Below, in pieces: positions 29,569 through 39,661 of a stretch of 64,000 nt of DNA; position 1 is the first letter of the stretch; the number at the start of each line of letters is the position of its first letter. This stretch comes from Thiothrix sp. GTDB taxonomy: Bacteria; Pseudomonadota; Gammaproteobacteria; Thiotrichales; Thiotrichaceae. A program made the position numbers and the translations under genes. Location of the stretch: NCBI GenBank assembly GCA_020442915.1, contig JAGRJD010000069.1, positions 1 through 64,000 of the forward strand, written 5' to 3'. A model generated the notes under the pieces. The model ran no database searches, was not told where the DNA came from, and saw nothing but the letters and a program-made list of their open reading frames with translations.

Positions 29569-30945
29569 CTAGCGTCCGTATTTTTTCGGATCAACTCCCA
29601 GGGAACGCATTTTACGGTATAAATGCGTTCTTTCCATCTTTACCTGCTCGGCCAGCTTGCTGACATTCCCATCCGCCTGTTTCAGCTGATAAACCAGATA
29701 GTCATGCTCGAACTGCTCCCGTGCCTGCCGCAGTGGCAAATCAAACAGGCTTTCCGGAATCTGGCCGATTTCACTGGAAAATACCGGAATCGAGGCCCCG
29801 ACCGCCTCTTCCGCCTCATCCAGGGAAATGTCCACCTCGGTACCCAGAATCAACAGGCGCTGTACCAGATTGCGCAACTCCAGCACATTGCCGGGCCAGC
29901 GGTGGTTGCGCAGGAAATTCTGGGCCGGCAGGGTGAAATGCCGGTAAGGCAGGCCATCTTGGGCGGTAAACAGATTGACATAATAATTCAGAAGTTCGGG
30001 AACATCCTCCGGATGCTCGCGCAGGGGAGGAACCTGCATCGGCATGGCACTCAGGAGAAAATACAGCTCGTCACTGAAACGTTCCTCACGCAGATCATCC
30101 TGCAGATCGTGGGTGGAAGACACCACCAGGCTGAGGTCAAAATCCACCGGCTCCCCGCCCCCGACCCGGAAAAAGAAACCATCCTTGAGCGCACCAAGCA
30201 GCCGGGCCTGACTGTCCTCATCCAGCTCGGACACCTCGGCCAGATACAGGAAACCGCCCTTGCACTCGTCTACCAGCCCGTAATGCACCCGCCCCCGCTC
30301 GATGTAGCCGAACAGTTGACGTGCCATGCGCTCCTGATCCATGGTGGAGAGCACGACCTTGCTGAACTGGCGGTCCTTGCGCACGCTGTTGGCATGAATG
30401 TAGCGCGCCACCACATCCTTGCCCACACCCGGCTCGCCATACAACAGGATGCAGGTATTGTGCTGGGCAATACGGTCAGCCTGTTCACGCAGGTGCTGCA
30501 TGGCCTGACTGCTGCCCACGATGTCATGGACGGCCACCATCTGGCTGCGCAGCCCCTGGTTTTCCTGCTCCAGCTGGCGGGTGCGCAGGGCATTCTCGAT
30601 GGTCAGCAGCATCTTGGCCATGGACAGGGGTTTCTCGATGAAATCATAGGCACCAAGCTTGGTTGCCTCCACCGCCGTCTCAATGGTGCCGTGCCCGGAC
30701 ATCATGACCACCGGGCAACGGATACCGTCTTCCTCGCGCCACTCCTTGAGCAGGCTGATGCCATCAGTACCCGGCATCCAGATATCCAGCAATACCAGGT
30801 CCGGACGCCGCTGGCGGAAAACCTCACGTGCAATCGCCGCGTTCTCGGCCACTTCAACACGATAGCCCTCGTCCTCCAGTATTTCGCTTACCAGCTGACG
30901 AATATCCGGCTCATCATCCACTACCAGAATCAATTGTGCTGTCAT
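29569..30945 (-). CDS. ntrX: NtrX-like response regulator with degenerate AAA+ domain
   Basis: 458 residues from ATG 30945, set by AAGGAGACATGAC. The receiver domain is intact: VVDDEPD, phospho-acceptor D54 in LLDIWMPGTDG, and EKP lysine. The central AAA+ region has a Walker A (GEPGVGKD, near residue 170), but where sigma-54 activators have GAFTGA it reads QLFGYIERGRVHYG, and the Walker B position reads FLYLAEVSE, with Ala instead of the usual Asp. The C-terminus is a Fis-type helix-turn-helix ending RTHLYRKMRSLGVDPKKYG. It follows the sensor gene ntrY by 65 bases. NtrYX pairs respond to nitrogen or redox state; this NtrX probably binds DNA without sigma-54 activation. Confidence 0.93.
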   Translation of the reverse strand: MTAQLILVVDDEPDIRQLVSEILEDEGYRVEVAENAAIAREVFRQRRPDLVLLDIWMPGTDGISLLKEWREEDGIRCPVVMMSGHGTIETAVEATKLGAYDFIEKPLSMAKMLLTIENALRTRQLEQENQGLRSQMVAVHDIVGSSQAMQHLREQADRIAQHNTCILLYGEPGVGKDVVARYIHANSVRKDRQFSKVVLSTMDQERMARQLFGYIERGRVHYGLVDECKGGFLYLAEVSELDEDSQARLLGALKDGFFFRVGGGEPVDFDLSLVVSSTHDLQDDLREERFSDELYFLLSAMPMQVPPLREHPEDVPELLNYYVNLFTAQDGLPYRHFTLPAQNFLRNHRWPGNVLELRNLVQRLLILGTEVDISLDEAEEAVGASIPVFSSEIGQIPESLFDLPLRQAREQFEHDYLVYQLKQADGNVSKLAEQVKMERTHLYRKMRSLGVDPKKYGR

Positions 30946-31010
30946 GTCATGTCTCCTTGTACTTGCACCTGTACCTTGCTTTTTTGCCATTTCCATCCGT
31001 AAAACCCGGC

Positions 31011-33194
31011 TCAACTGCGGCCCACCGGCAGGGTGATACTGATCATCGCCCCGCCAGTTTCCAGATTGCGCGCCCCCAGACTGCCATCATGTTCCTCCAC
31101 GATCTTCTTCACAATGGCCAGCCCCAGCCCCGTCCCTTTATGCTTGCTGGTCACATAGGGCTCAAACAGGTGCGGCAGCAGGCTTTCAGGAATGCCCGGT
31201 CCGTTATCCTGCAGGGTCAGCACCGCCTGCTCACCTTCCAGGCCGGTATCCAGAAAGGTATTGATGCGGATTTCACCACCACCGGACGGCTGCTCGCCAA
31301 TGGCCTCCAGGGCATTCTTGACCAGATTGACCAGCAGCTGACGCATGCGATGGGGATCCAGCATGATGGACGGCAGTCTGTCCTGCTGCAAGACCAGACG
31401 CACCTGTCCGGGGTTATCCTGATACAGCTCCACCACTTCTGCAACCAGCTGATTCAGGTCCACCGGTCGTTTCGCCAGCATCGGCGCCTTGGCATACTCA
31501 CTGAAAGCATTCACCATCGCCTTGAGGGTATCCACCTGCTGGATGATGGTACGCGTCATGCGCTCAAGAAAATCCGTCAGTTCCGGCTCCAGTTTACCGC
31601 CCAGCTTGCGGTGCAGACGCTCGGCAGACAACTGGATCGGGGTGAGCGGATTCTTGATTTCGTGCGCCAGTCGACGCGCCACCTCGGACCAGGCCGCATC
31701 ATGCTCGGCCTGTACCACATCGGTGACATCCTCAAACACCAGCACATGACCCTGCTGGTGTACCGAGTCCTTGGGCAGCCCCGCCCCCCGGCATACCAGT
31801 ACCTGCCGCCCCTGATCCGAGGCCAGCACCACCTCAGCCTGCCAATCCTGCTCCGGTGCTGCAAGCCAGGGGCTTAAGGCATCGACAAAAGGCTGCAACC
31901 GCTCCAGATTGCGACAGGCTTCGCCAAAGCTCAGCCCGACCTGATTCTGCATCGAATGCCCCAGAATCTGGCTGGCGGCGCTGTTGATGCGACGGATGAT
32001 CATGTTGCCGTCCAGCGTCACCACACCGGAGGACAGGTGCTCCAGCACCACATCCAGATAATCATGTTCCTTCTGCAGCTGACGCCGGGCCTGCTCCCGC
32101 TCCTCCTGAACGCTGAACAGGCGTTTGGTCATGGTATTGAAGGAGCGCGCCAGCAGGCTGAAGTCATCCCGGTCCGAGACCGGCAGCTTCTTTTTCAGGT
32201 CGCCGGAAGCCACCGCCAGGGTCCCTTCGACCAGATCACGCACCGGCTGGGTCAGGCGGCGCGAGAAAATGAAGGCCGCCCAGAGTGAAAACAGTACCGT
32301 CAGGATGGCAATGACCAGTAGCGCCATGCGCAGGGCATCCTTGAGCGCCTCCCGGTTATAGCTGATGGACTTGTATTCATTACGCACATCCGACACGTTA
32401 CGCGCCAGCAGCTCCTCCCGCTCGGACAGCGTGAACAGGGCGGTCAGGATCGCTATCTGCTCATCCAGCCCGTATACCACCCGCAGGGCGACACGGGCAA
32501 ACAGCTGCTCCTCGCCATCCACATCATGCACCGACTCAATATGCACGTACTCGTTGCGTCCGGTCATGTTGCGCAGCAGATCCCGGACCGTAAAAAATGG
32601 AATCAGACTGTCCACCTCATCCACACTGGTGGCAATATAATGCTGCCCTTCGGACAGCAGGATCACTTCATGCGCCCCACGCCGCATCCGCCAGTCATCC
32701 ATCAGGGCCGAAATTTCCAGCTTGGTGCTGCCAGGCAACTGCTTGGCCAGCTCGGCCAGATCCATGAGATGAACCCGGCTGCGCACCATGAGTGAATAAT
32801 GGGCCAGCTCCAGTGAGTCTTCCAGCGCCCCTTCAATGGAGGTACTGAGCTGACGATCCACATTTTTACCAATCAGGTTCATGGAAAAAAAGGAAACGAC
32901 CGATACCGGCAGCAGGGTCAACACCAGAAAGCCGATCATCAGTCGCAGGGTAAAACGTGAGCCGGCCTGCCGGGTATGCCACTGGTAAATGATGCGCACC
33001 AGATTAAGCAGGATGGCCAGTACCAGCGTGGCCAGGATAAAGGCATTCAGGTACAGCAGGTAGCGAAAACTGTTGGAATCCCCCAGGTTCTGGGTCGCCT
33101 GATACAACATGCCCAGGGAAATGGCCAGCAGGATCCCGATCACCGTCACCGGCAGCCAGCGCAGCATAACCCGGATTACCGTGTCAGTGGCCAC
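31011..33194 (-). CDS. ntrY: NtrY-like membrane sensor histidine kinase
   Basis: 727 residues. GTG start with GGGAG at a proper distance. Two N-terminal membrane helices and a third near residue 85 precede a large extracytoplasmic sensing region; another helix near 300 leads to a HAMP linker (RRLTQPVRDLVEGTLAVASGDL). A PAS domain (ILGHSMQNQVGLSFGEACRN) and the kinase core follow: phospho-accepting H511 in RRLAHEIKNPLTPIQLSAERL, then N-box LVNLVKNALEAI, and G-boxes DNGPGIPESLLPHLF and KGTGLGLAIVKKI. It overlaps the DUF4390 gene by 19 bases, so they are coupled. Its partner is the NtrX-like protein downstream. Confidence 0.96.
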   Translation of the reverse strand: MATDTVIRVMLRWLPVTVIGILLAISLGMLYQATQNLGDSNSFRYLLYLNAFILATLVLAILLNLVRIIYQWHTRQAGSRFTLRLMIGFLVLTLLPVSVVSFFSMNLIGKNVDRQLSTSIEGALEDSLELAHYSLMVRSRVHLMDLAELAKQLPGSTKLEISALMDDWRMRRGAHEVILLSEGQHYIATSVDEVDSLIPFFTVRDLLRNMTGRNEYVHIESVHDVDGEEQLFARVALRVVYGLDEQIAILTALFTLSEREELLARNVSDVRNEYKSISYNREALKDALRMALLVIAILTVLFSLWAAFIFSRRLTQPVRDLVEGTLAVASGDLKKKLPVSDRDDFSLLARSFNTMTKRLFSVQEEREQARRQLQKEHDYLDVVLEHLSSGVVTLDGNMIIRRINSAASQILGHSMQNQVGLSFGEACRNLERLQPFVDALSPWLAAPEQDWQAEVVLASDQGRQVLVCRGAGLPKDSVHQQGHVLVFEDVTDVVQAEHDAAWSEVARRLAHEIKNPLTPIQLSAERLHRKLGGKLEPELTDFLERMTRTIIQQVDTLKAMVNAFSEYAKAPMLAKRPVDLNQLVAEVVELYQDNPGQVRLVLQQDRLPSIMLDPHRMRQLLVNLVKNALEAIGEQPSGGGEIRINTFLDTGLEGEQAVLTLQDNGPGIPESLLPHLFEPYVTSKHKGTGLGLAIVKKIVEEHDGSLGARNLETGGAMISITLPVGRS

Positions 33195-33742
33195 ATGACT
33201 CCCTGACTGACCAGTTCAGTCTTCTCTGAAAACAGGGTGGTGATACTGAAAGCCCCCTCACCTTTCGGCCCCAGCACAGCACTGACATAAATGGCGGAAT
33301 CATTACCAAAGGCTTCGATGGGAATCGACGGCAGGTGATGGCCATTCACCGTCCCCATGAAGGCCAGCGCCGCCGCCAGACTGGAAAAGTTCCAGCTTTC
33401 CCGTGAATGGCGGTCCAGTAGCTGGTAATTATGGCTCAGCGCATGATATTTGAGCTCCGTGACAATGCTGTCCAGCCGCACCTTGCTGTCCCACCACCAC
33501 TCGCTGTGGGTGATGAGATCAAAGCGGATTTCATTGACCAGCGTGACGCCGTTCAACAGGCTGTCACGCAGCTTGTCATCCAGGGTATATTCAAAACGGA
33601 TATTGGCCACCAGCTGCTCACGCAGCGCCCCCTGCGTCAGGGAAAACTCCCGGACCGTAATCTGCTTTTCGGCAGCCAGCACATTACTGGTGACCAGCAG
33701 CACCAGCACCCACAACAAACCCCGGGATATTGCATTTATCAT
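33176..33742 (-). CDS. DUF4390 secreted protein
   Basis: 188 residues. Signal peptide LLWVLVLLVTSNVLAA at the N-terminus, then a mature part matching DUF4390 (LTQGALREQLVANIRFEYTLDDKLRDSLLNG; EWWWDSKV; KYHALSHNYQL). The ATG shares its A with the TAA stop of rsmB (TAATG), and the 3' end overlaps ntrY. DUF4390 genes typically sit between rsmB and ntrY; the role is unknown, and a periplasmic input to NtrY is only suggested by context. Confidence 0.88.
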   Translation of the reverse strand: MINAISRGLLWVLVLLVTSNVLAAEKQITVREFSLTQGALREQLVANIRFEYTLDDKLRDSLLNGVTLVNEIRFDLITHSEWWWDSKVRLDSIVTELKYHALSHNYQLLDRHSRESWNFSSLAAALAFMGTVNGHHLPSIPIEAFGNDSAIYVSAVLGPKGEGAFSITTLFSEKTELVSQGVMWPLTR

Positions 33743-35055
33743 TATCTTGATTCCTGCCCCGCCTTCTCCAGCAGGGCATAGTAAAAGCCATCCATACCGG
33801 CATCCCCGGACAATATCTGGCGGCCAAAAGTCAAGGCCATCCCCCACGTCGCCTGGATTGTCAGAACTTCAGCCTCCGGATGTGCAGCGGTGAATGCCTG
33901 CAGCTGGTGCTCGTTTTCGGCCTGCAATACGGAACAGGTCACGTACAACAACCGCCCCCCCGGACTCAGCACGCGCCATAAAGCCTCCAGCAGGCGTGCC
34001 TGCTCCCGCACCAGCGCCGCAATGTCCGTCTCCCGGCGCAGAACCTTGATGTCCGGATGACGGCGGATCACACCCGTGGCCGAACAGGGGGCATCCAGCA
34101 GGATGCGGTCAAAACCCTGCCCGTCCCACCATGTTTCGGGTGCACTGGCATCCACAGCCTTGCACAGTGCCTGCAGTTTCAGGCGTCCAAGATTGTCCCG
34201 GACCTGCTCCAGCCGGGCCGCGCTGCTGTCCAGCGCCAGCAGGTGCAGGTCCGGGTTATGTTCCAGCAGGTGACAGGTCTTGCCTCCCGGTGCCGCACAG
34301 GCATCCAGCACCCGCTGCCCCGGCTCACATGCCAGCAGCCGGGCCGCCAGCTGGGCGGCAGCATCCTGCACCGACACCTGCCCTTCATCAAAACCGGGGA
34401 GTGTCTCCACCGCCACCGCCTGCGCCAGTACCAGCGCTTCCGGTGCATGAGCCTGCAATACCGCCTCAATACCCTCTGCCTGTAACCGGGCCTGATACGC
34501 GGTCGTCGCCATTACCTGGCGATTGACCCGCAACACCAGGGGCGGATGGGCATTGCTGGCCTCCATAATGGCCCGCCAGTGCCCCGGCCAGTCCTGCTTC
34601 AGGTGCCGCGCCAGCCAGCGCGGGAAGGCATACCGCCCGGTTTCCGAGCGCTCCACCTGCTGCAGAACCGTCTCACGCTGGCGAATGAAGCTGCGCAGCA
34701 CCCCATTCACCAGACCGCCGGCCCAGGGTTTTTTCTTCATGCGCCGGGCCGCATCCACGGTTTCGTTCACAGCCGCATGATCCGGTGTACGCTGGTACAT
34801 GAGCTGGTAAAGCCCGGTGCGCAACAGGCACTCCACATCCCGGTCCGAGCGTTTCAATGGCCGGGACAGCAGGCGCTCCAGTACCACCGTCAGGCGCACA
34901 TGCCAGCGCACACATCCGAAACACAGGTTGTGCACCCAGGCCTGGTCCCGCACAGGCAGGGCGGCCACACGGGGAGCCTGTAACACCGCCGTCAGCGAAT
35001 CCCCCTGATAAACCACCTGAAACAAGGCATCGGCTGCCACGGCCCGGATGTTCAA
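33742..35055 (-). CDS. rsmB: 16S rRNA (cytosine-967 C5)-methyltransferase
   Basis: 437 residues, matching RsmB/Sun. The N-terminal NusB-like RNA-binding domain (AADALFQVVYQGDSL, LLRTGLYQLMYQRTPDHAAVNETVDAAR) is followed by the SAM-dependent methyltransferase: VLDACAAPGGKTCHLLE (SAM loop), RILLDAPCSATGVIRRHPDIK (catalytic Cys of motif IV) and LLYVTCSV (motif VI Cys). The start is TTG overlapping the fmt stop codon as TTGA. Confidence 0.96.
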   Translation of the reverse strand: MNIRAVAADALFQVVYQGDSLTAVLQAPRVAALPVRDQAWVHNLCFGCVRWHVRLTVVLERLLSRPLKRSDRDVECLLRTGLYQLMYQRTPDHAAVNETVDAARRMKKKPWAGGLVNGVLRSFIRQRETVLQQVERSETGRYAFPRWLARHLKQDWPGHWRAIMEASNAHPPLVLRVNRQVMATTAYQARLQAEGIEAVLQAHAPEALVLAQAVAVETLPGFDEGQVSVQDAAAQLAARLLACEPGQRVLDACAAPGGKTCHLLEHNPDLHLLALDSSAARLEQVRDNLGRLKLQALCKAVDASAPETWWDGQGFDRILLDAPCSATGVIRRHPDIKVLRRETDIAALVREQARLLEALWRVLSPGGRLLYVTCSVLQAENEHQLQAFTAAHPEAEVLTIQATWGMALTFGRQILSGDAGMDGFYYALLEKAGQESR

Positions 35056-36038
35056 GCCGGCCCCCCGACACCTGCCTCAACCCGACCGGAATGCACGAAA
35101 CGCCCCCCGGCCAGCGAGCGGGCATTGACAAAATCCGCGACAGGCATGCGCCGCCCCCCGGCAGCCTGCAACTCATGAATGCGCACCACCCGCCCGTCAC
35201 CAGCGGCAATATCAATGCCCTCCCGACACTCGGCCACCACGCTGCCGGGGGCCAGGCCGACCACATCCTGATCCGGTAATGACGCAGAGAAAAAACGCAG
35301 CGGCTGCCCCTGATACAGGCTGTAAGCCGTGGGCCAGGCATCAAAGGCACGGATTTTACGCACCAGCACGGCAGCGGACTGCTGCCAGTCCAGCTCGGCT
35401 TCGGACTTGTTGAGCTTGGCTGCATAACAGGCCTGTACTTCATCCTGCGGCTCGGGGGCAGGCTTTCCCTGCTCCAGCTGCCGCAGCACCGCCTGCAACG
35501 CCTGCGCCCCCAGTTGCGCCAGCTGATCGTGCACCGCCTGTGCCCCGTCGACAGCCCGGATCGGCAGGGGCTTTTTCAGCAGCATGTCACCGGTATCCAG
35601 TCCGGCAGCCATCTGCATGATGGTGACGCCGGTTTCCGGATCACCGGCTTCAATGGCACGCTGAATCGGGGCCGCCCCCCGCCAGCGCGGCAGCAGGGAA
35701 GCATGAATGTTCAGGCAGCCGAAGCGCGGAATATCCAGCACCGCCTGAGGCAGGATCAGGCCATACGCCGCGACCACCATCACGTCCGCAGCCAGCGCCG
35801 CCAGCTCGGCACGGACTGCTTCTGAACGAAAATGCTCCGGCTGTCGAACCGGCACCCCGGCCGCCTGAGCCACTTCCTTGACCGGACTGAAACGCAGCTG
35901 GCGTCCCCGGCCGGACGGACGGTCAGGCTGGGTATAAACCGCCAGTACCTCATGGTGCGACTGCAGCAGTTCCTGCAATGCCGGCACCGCAAACACCGGC
36001 GTTCCGGCATAAACCACCCGTAATCCGTGCCGGCTCAT
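35052..36038 (-). CDS. fmt: Methionyl-tRNA formyltransferase
   Basis: 328 residues, cytoplasmic. It formylates initiator Met-tRNA using 10-formyl-tetrahydrofolate. Seen: [15 protein letters not shown] (Rossmann start), [20 protein letters not shown] (substrate-binding signature, with catalytic Asn/His/Asp positions in [13 protein letters not shown] and GLDTGDML), and the C-terminal RNA-binding domain ([15 protein letters not shown]). It overlaps def by 4 bases (ATGA), the normal def–fmt pair that adds and removes the formyl group. Confidence 0.97.
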   Translation of the reverse strand: MSRHGLRVVYAGTPVFAVPALQELLQSHHEVLAVYTQPDRPSGRGRQLRFSPVKEVAQAAGVPVRQPEHFRSEAVRAELAALAADVMVVAAYGLILPQAVLDIPRFGCLNIHASLLPRWRGAAPIQRAIEAGDPETGVTIMQMAAGLDTGDMLLKKPLPIRAVDGAQAVHDQLAQLGAQALQAVLRQLEQGKPAPEPQDEVQACYAAKLNKSEAELDWQQSAAVLVRKIRAFDAWPTAYSLYQGQPLRFFSASLPDQDVVGLAPGSVVAECREGIDIAAGDGRVVRIHELQAAGGRRMPVADFVNARSLAGGRFVHSGRVEAGVGGPA

Positions 36039-36565
36039 TCAGCATTCGCCTGCTCGGGCGCCTTGCGTTTGAGGCGCTCCAGTTTTTCCATTTTCCTGCG
36101 CACGCGCTGCTGCTTCAGCACCGACAGATAGTCGACAAACAGCTTGCCCTCCAGATGATCCATTTCATGCTGGATACAGGCGGCCAGCAGGCCGCTGGCC
36201 TCGACCTCAAACGGCTGGCCGTCCTGTCCCAATGCCCGCACCCGGATGTCGGAGGCCCGTGTCACCTTTTCATAATAATCCGGCACGGAAAGACAGCCTT
36301 CCTCGTGTTCAATGACACCGGACTGTGCCAGCAGCTCCGGATTGACCAGAAACAGGGGCGCGCTCTTGTCTTCGGACAGATCAATGACGATAACACGCTC
36401 ATGCACATTGACCTGGGTGGCAGCCAGACCGATACCACGCGCCGCATACATGGTTTCCAGCATATCATCCAGCAGGGTCTGGATGCGCTCATCGACCTGG
36501 TTGACGGGAGAAGCTTTCTTACGCAGCCGGGAGTCAGGGTGGTGTAATATTTCTAATAGAGCCAT
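36035..36565 (-). CDS. def: Peptide deformylase
   Basis: 176 residues. Removes the formyl group from nascent proteins. All three family motifs are present: [16 protein letters not shown] (Cys metal ligand) and QHEMDHLEG (two His ligands and catalytic Glu). It is the first gene of the leftward operon def–fmt–rsmB–DUF4390–ntrY–ntrX–trkA–trkH–trkH and is divergent from the LysM gene, with 114 bases between starts. Confidence 0.98.
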   Translation of the reverse strand: MALLEILHHPDSRLRKKASPVNQVDERIQTLLDDMLETMYAARGIGLAATQVNVHERVIVIDLSEDKSAPLFLVNPELLAQSGVIEHEEGCLSVPDYYEKVTRASDIRVRALGQDGQPFEVEASGLLAACIQHEMDHLEGKLFVDYLSVLKQQRVRRKMEKLERLKRKAPEQANAE

Positions 36566-36679
36566 GATTAATTATTACCGAAAATCTGAAAATGGTGCCC
36601 TCACCGGTTCCATGACGTTATCATACCGGCAAGTCATCCCGTTAATTAACAATAACGATACAATAACAAGGATACTAGC

Positions 36680-37879
36680 ATGCTGCGTTATTCATCTGTA
36701 CTCCGAGCCGGTTGTTTGACGGGCATTGTTTTTCTATCCGGTTGCTCGACCAGCAGCACCCTGCTGCAGGAGAACCGGGCACAGGCCGACCGTTACTACG
36801 ATGACTATTACGGTCAGCCCGCATCCCGCTCCGGAACCCAGGCCAGCAAAGCACCAGCCGGCACCGGACAGGCTGCCGGCAGCCGCCTGTCCGCCAGTGA
36901 CATCCGGCCCGATGCCCCCCGGCGCTATGTGGTCCAGAAAGGTGATACCCTGTGGAGCATCGCTCAAAAATACCTGTACAAACCCTGGTTCTGGCCGGAA
37001 ATCTGGGATGACAACCAGCGCATCCGCAATCCGCACCTGATCTACCCGGGTGACATCCTGTATTTCGATTACGATGGCCGCCAGCTGGCTCAGGGCAGCG
37101 GCATGAGCATGAAACTCTCGCCCCGCATCCGGGTCGACCGCAGTGGCACCAAAATGGGCGAGCCGCTGGCCCTGCTGGCCCCATTCATGCGCTGGCCGCT
37201 GGTCATGGATGGCTATGAAATCAATAAACTGCCCTATATCGTTTCAGCCCGTGACGGCCAGACGCTGATCCCGGACAATGCCACCATCTACATCCGCGGG
37301 CTGGAACGCTCCCGTATCGGAGAGCGGCTCGGCATTTATCACCCCGATGCCTACCTGCGTGACCCCGAGACCGGCAAGACCCTGGGCCACCAGCTCTCCC
37401 ATGTCGGTACGGCCCGCATCGACCGCCTTGATGACCTGTCAACAGCGACCATTCTGGATATCAAGAACGCCGTGCACAATGGCGACCGTTTACTGCCCGT
37501 TCCGGAACAGGAACAGCAGCAGGCCCTGCGAGCCCCGATCCAGACACCCCGGCAGAAGATTCGCGGCTATATCGCCGGGCTGTATGAAGCCAGCTATCTG
37601 GGAGCCGACTGCATGATCGCCATCATCAACCGCGGTAAACAGCATGGCATCCAGCCTGGTTACATTCTGGGCGTCTATCACGAGGGTCGGGTACTGGAAG
37701 ACAAGTTCCGCTTCTACCATGGTCGCGAGTCAAAGCCCTCCGGGGTCCAGCTGACCCAGCTGCCGCCGGAAAAAGTCTCGAATGCCATTGTCTACAGCGT
37801 AAGCGACAACCTGAGCTATGCGCTCATCATCGATTCCGCCCGGGAAGTCCAGAATGGGGATAGAATAGGCAATCCATGA
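36680..37879 (+). CDS. LysM-domain lipoprotein
   Basis: 399 residues. Lipoprotein signal LTGIVFLSGC, so a lipid anchor at Cys is likely. A LysM peptidoglycan-binding domain lies near residues 80-130 (YVVQKGDTLWSIAQKYLYKPWFWPEI… YPGDILYF). The rest is the conserved C-terminal region of the gammaproteobacterial LysM protein that precedes dprA. The AAGGATA ribosome site is seen upstream. The 114-base divergent region with def probably holds both promoters. The function in the envelope is not known. Confidence 0.92.
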   Translation: MLRYSSVLRAGCLTGIVFLSGCSTSSTLLQENRAQADRYYDDYYGQPASRSGTQASKAPAGTGQAAGSRLSASDIRPDAPRRYVVQKGDTLWSIAQKYLYKPWFWPEIWDDNQRIRNPHLIYPGDILYFDYDGRQLAQGSGMSMKLSPRIRVDRSGTKMGEPLALLAPFMRWPLVMDGYEINKLPYIVSARDGQTLIPDNATIYIRGLERSRIGERLGIYHPDAYLRDPETGKTLGHQLSHVGTARIDRLDDLSTATILDIKNAVHNGDRLLPVPEQEQQQALRAPIQTPRQKIRGYIAGLYEASYLGADCMIAIINRGKQHGIQPGYILGVYHEGRVLEDKFRFYHGRESKPSGVQLTQLPPEKVSNAIVYSVSDNLSYALIIDSAREVQNGDRIGNP

Positions 37880-37898
37880 TTTCAGGATTGACTGCTCC

Positions 37899-39065
37899 GT
37901 GCCAGTAGATGAACAGGAACTGCACGCCCGCCTGCAACTGTGGCGTGCACCCGGCATCGGCACCGTCAGCTTCCAGCGGCTGCTGGGCTGTTTCGGTGCC
38001 ATTGCACACGCCCTGGAAGCGTCCGATGCCGAACTCAGGCAGGCCGGGCTCAAGCCTGCGGCCCTAGCCGGACTGCGCCAGCTTGATCCACTGGCGGCAC
38101 GGGCCGACATGGAGTGGTTGCACCAGCAGCACAACCACCATATTCTGTTCATCGACTCTCCCGGTTATCCCCTTGCACTGAAAAACATCGCCGGCAGTCC
38201 GCCGGTGCTGTTTGTCACCGGCAATCCGCAACTGCTGCAGGACCCGCAGATCGCCATGGTCGGGACCCGCAATCCGACCAGTGGCGGGCGTGAAAATGCC
38301 CGTGCCTTCGCTCGCCACCTGAGCCAGAGCGGCATCACCATTACCAGTGGCATGGCCCTCGGTATTGATGCCGAAAGTCACCAGGGCGCCCTGGAGGCTG
38401 ATGCGCCGACCATCGCAGTGGTGGCAACCGGGCTGGACATTGTTTATCCAGCCCGCAACCGCAGGCTGGCGGAGCAGATCGCACACCAGGGGGCACTGGT
38501 TTCGGAGTTTCCCATCGGTATCAAACCGCACGCGGACAACTTTCCCCGCCGCAACCGGGTCATCAGCGGTCTGGCCGTCGGCACGCTGGTGGTGGAAGCC
38601 GCCCTGCGCAGTGGCTCGCTGGTGACGGCCCGGCATGCCATGGAACAGGGGCGCGAGGTCTTCGCCATTCCGGGCTCCATCCACAACCCGCTGGCCAAAG
38701 GCTGCCATCAGTTGATCCGTGAAGGTGCAAAACTGGTGGAAACCGCCACTGACATCCTGGAGGAAGTCGCAGCCCAGCTGCACAGTTATCTGGACAATAC
38801 CGGCACAACCCTGACAGGTACCCGGAAACCACAACCGGATCATAACCAATCCGCAGACCCGGACCCTGCGCCTTATGCCCCGGCAGGTGATGAACTGCAG
38901 GTGCTCGCTGCCCTCGGTCATGATCCGGTACCGGTCGACCAGATAGTCATGGATACAGGCTTGACCCCTGAAGCAGTTTCATCCATGCTGCTAGTGCTTG
39001 AACTGCAGGGTCATGTGGCTGCGTGTGGTGGTGGGCATTACATGCGGCTGGGCCCGAGAGACTGA
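37899..39065 (+). CDS. dprA: DNA-processing protein DprA
   Basis: 388 residues from a GTG start. DprA loads RecA onto incoming single-stranded DNA in natural transformation. An N-terminal SAM-like part (LHARLQLWRAPGIGTVSFQRLLG) is followed by the Rossmann core: IAMVGTRNPTSGGRENARAFAR, ITSGMALGIDAESHQGAL, VVATGLDIVYPARN, SEFPIGIKPHADNFPRRNRVISGLA and EVFAIPGSIHNPLAKGCHQLIREGA. The C-terminal winged helix (PVDQIVMDTGLTPEAVSSMLLVLELQGHV) is present. It starts 19 bases after the LysM stop and is 6 bases before smg. Confidence 0.96.
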   Translation: MPVDEQELHARLQLWRAPGIGTVSFQRLLGCFGAIAHALEASDAELRQAGLKPAALAGLRQLDPLAARADMEWLHQQHNHHILFIDSPGYPLALKNIAGSPPVLFVTGNPQLLQDPQIAMVGTRNPTSGGRENARAFARHLSQSGITITSGMALGIDAESHQGALEADAPTIAVVATGLDIVYPARNRRLAEQIAHQGALVSEFPIGIKPHADNFPRRNRVISGLAVGTLVVEAALRSGSLVTARHAMEQGREVFAIPGSIHNPLAKGCHQLIREGAKLVETATDILEEVAAQLHSYLDNTGTTLTGTRKPQPDHNQSADPDPAPYAPAGDELQVLAALGHDPVPVDQIVMDTGLTPEAVSSMLLVLELQGHVAACGGGHYMRLGPRD

Positions 39066-39071
39066 ACCCTG

Positions 39072-39545
39072 ATGAAAGAGAACACCCTTGATGTCCTGTT
39101 CTACCTGTTTGAGAATTATCCCGAGCTGGAAGATGAGCCCTCGGAAGACCGCGAATCCCTGAACCAGTACCTGCAGGGAGCGGGGTTCCTGCCCGGTGAA
39201 ATCAACCGCGCCTTCAACTGGCTGGAAAGCCTCGGTGATGAGGCTCATGCCCTCGGCCCTGCCAGTGATCCCGCTGCCATCCGGGTATTCACCGCCGAAG
39301 AGCAGCGCTGGCTGGATACCGAATGCCGCAGCTACCTGCTGTTTCTGGAGCGGGCCGGGGTTCTGAATGCCGAAACCCGTGAACAGATCATCGGACGGGT
39401 GCTTGAGCTGGAAGACAACGATTTTGATCTGGACCGTCTCAAATGGGTGATTCTCATGGTGCTGCTCAACCGCCCGGATGAAGACAATTCCTTCTTCTGG
39501 ACTGAGGGGTTGACCCTGGACGGCACCCAGCCCATTTACCATTGA
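39072..39545 (+). CDS. smg: Smg family protein (DUF494)
   Basis: 157 residues, the full Smg length. Match: MKENTLDVLFYLFENY, then EVNRAFNWLESL-like (EINRAFNWLESLGD), FTAEEQRWLDTECRSYLLFLERAGVLNAETRE and LKWVILMVLLNRPDE. It lies between dprA and topA, its conserved position in gammaproteobacteria. The biochemical function is unknown; the gene name comes from the location near dprA and topA. Confidence 0.95.
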   Translation: MKENTLDVLFYLFENYPELEDEPSEDRESLNQYLQGAGFLPGEINRAFNWLESLGDEAHALGPASDPAAIRVFTAEEQRWLDTECRSYLLFLERAGVLNAETREQIIGRVLELEDNDFDLDRLKWVILMVLLNRPDEDNSFFWTEGLTLDGTQPIYH

Positions 39546-39661
39546 TGCCAATCGATTCAGCAGCGGCTCTTTACTTTTACCGGCTTTTCAGGTTTAAAAT
39601 GCAGGCCAAATACGGGCCTTGAGCCTGTTGACTCCCGAAACACAATCTGAAAAGTGGCTTC

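Noticed and set aside
29623-31002. 459-codon open frame antisense to ntrX
   Set aside because: The minus strand clearly encodes receiver, AAA+ and helix-turn-helix domains; the antisense frame has no family signal.
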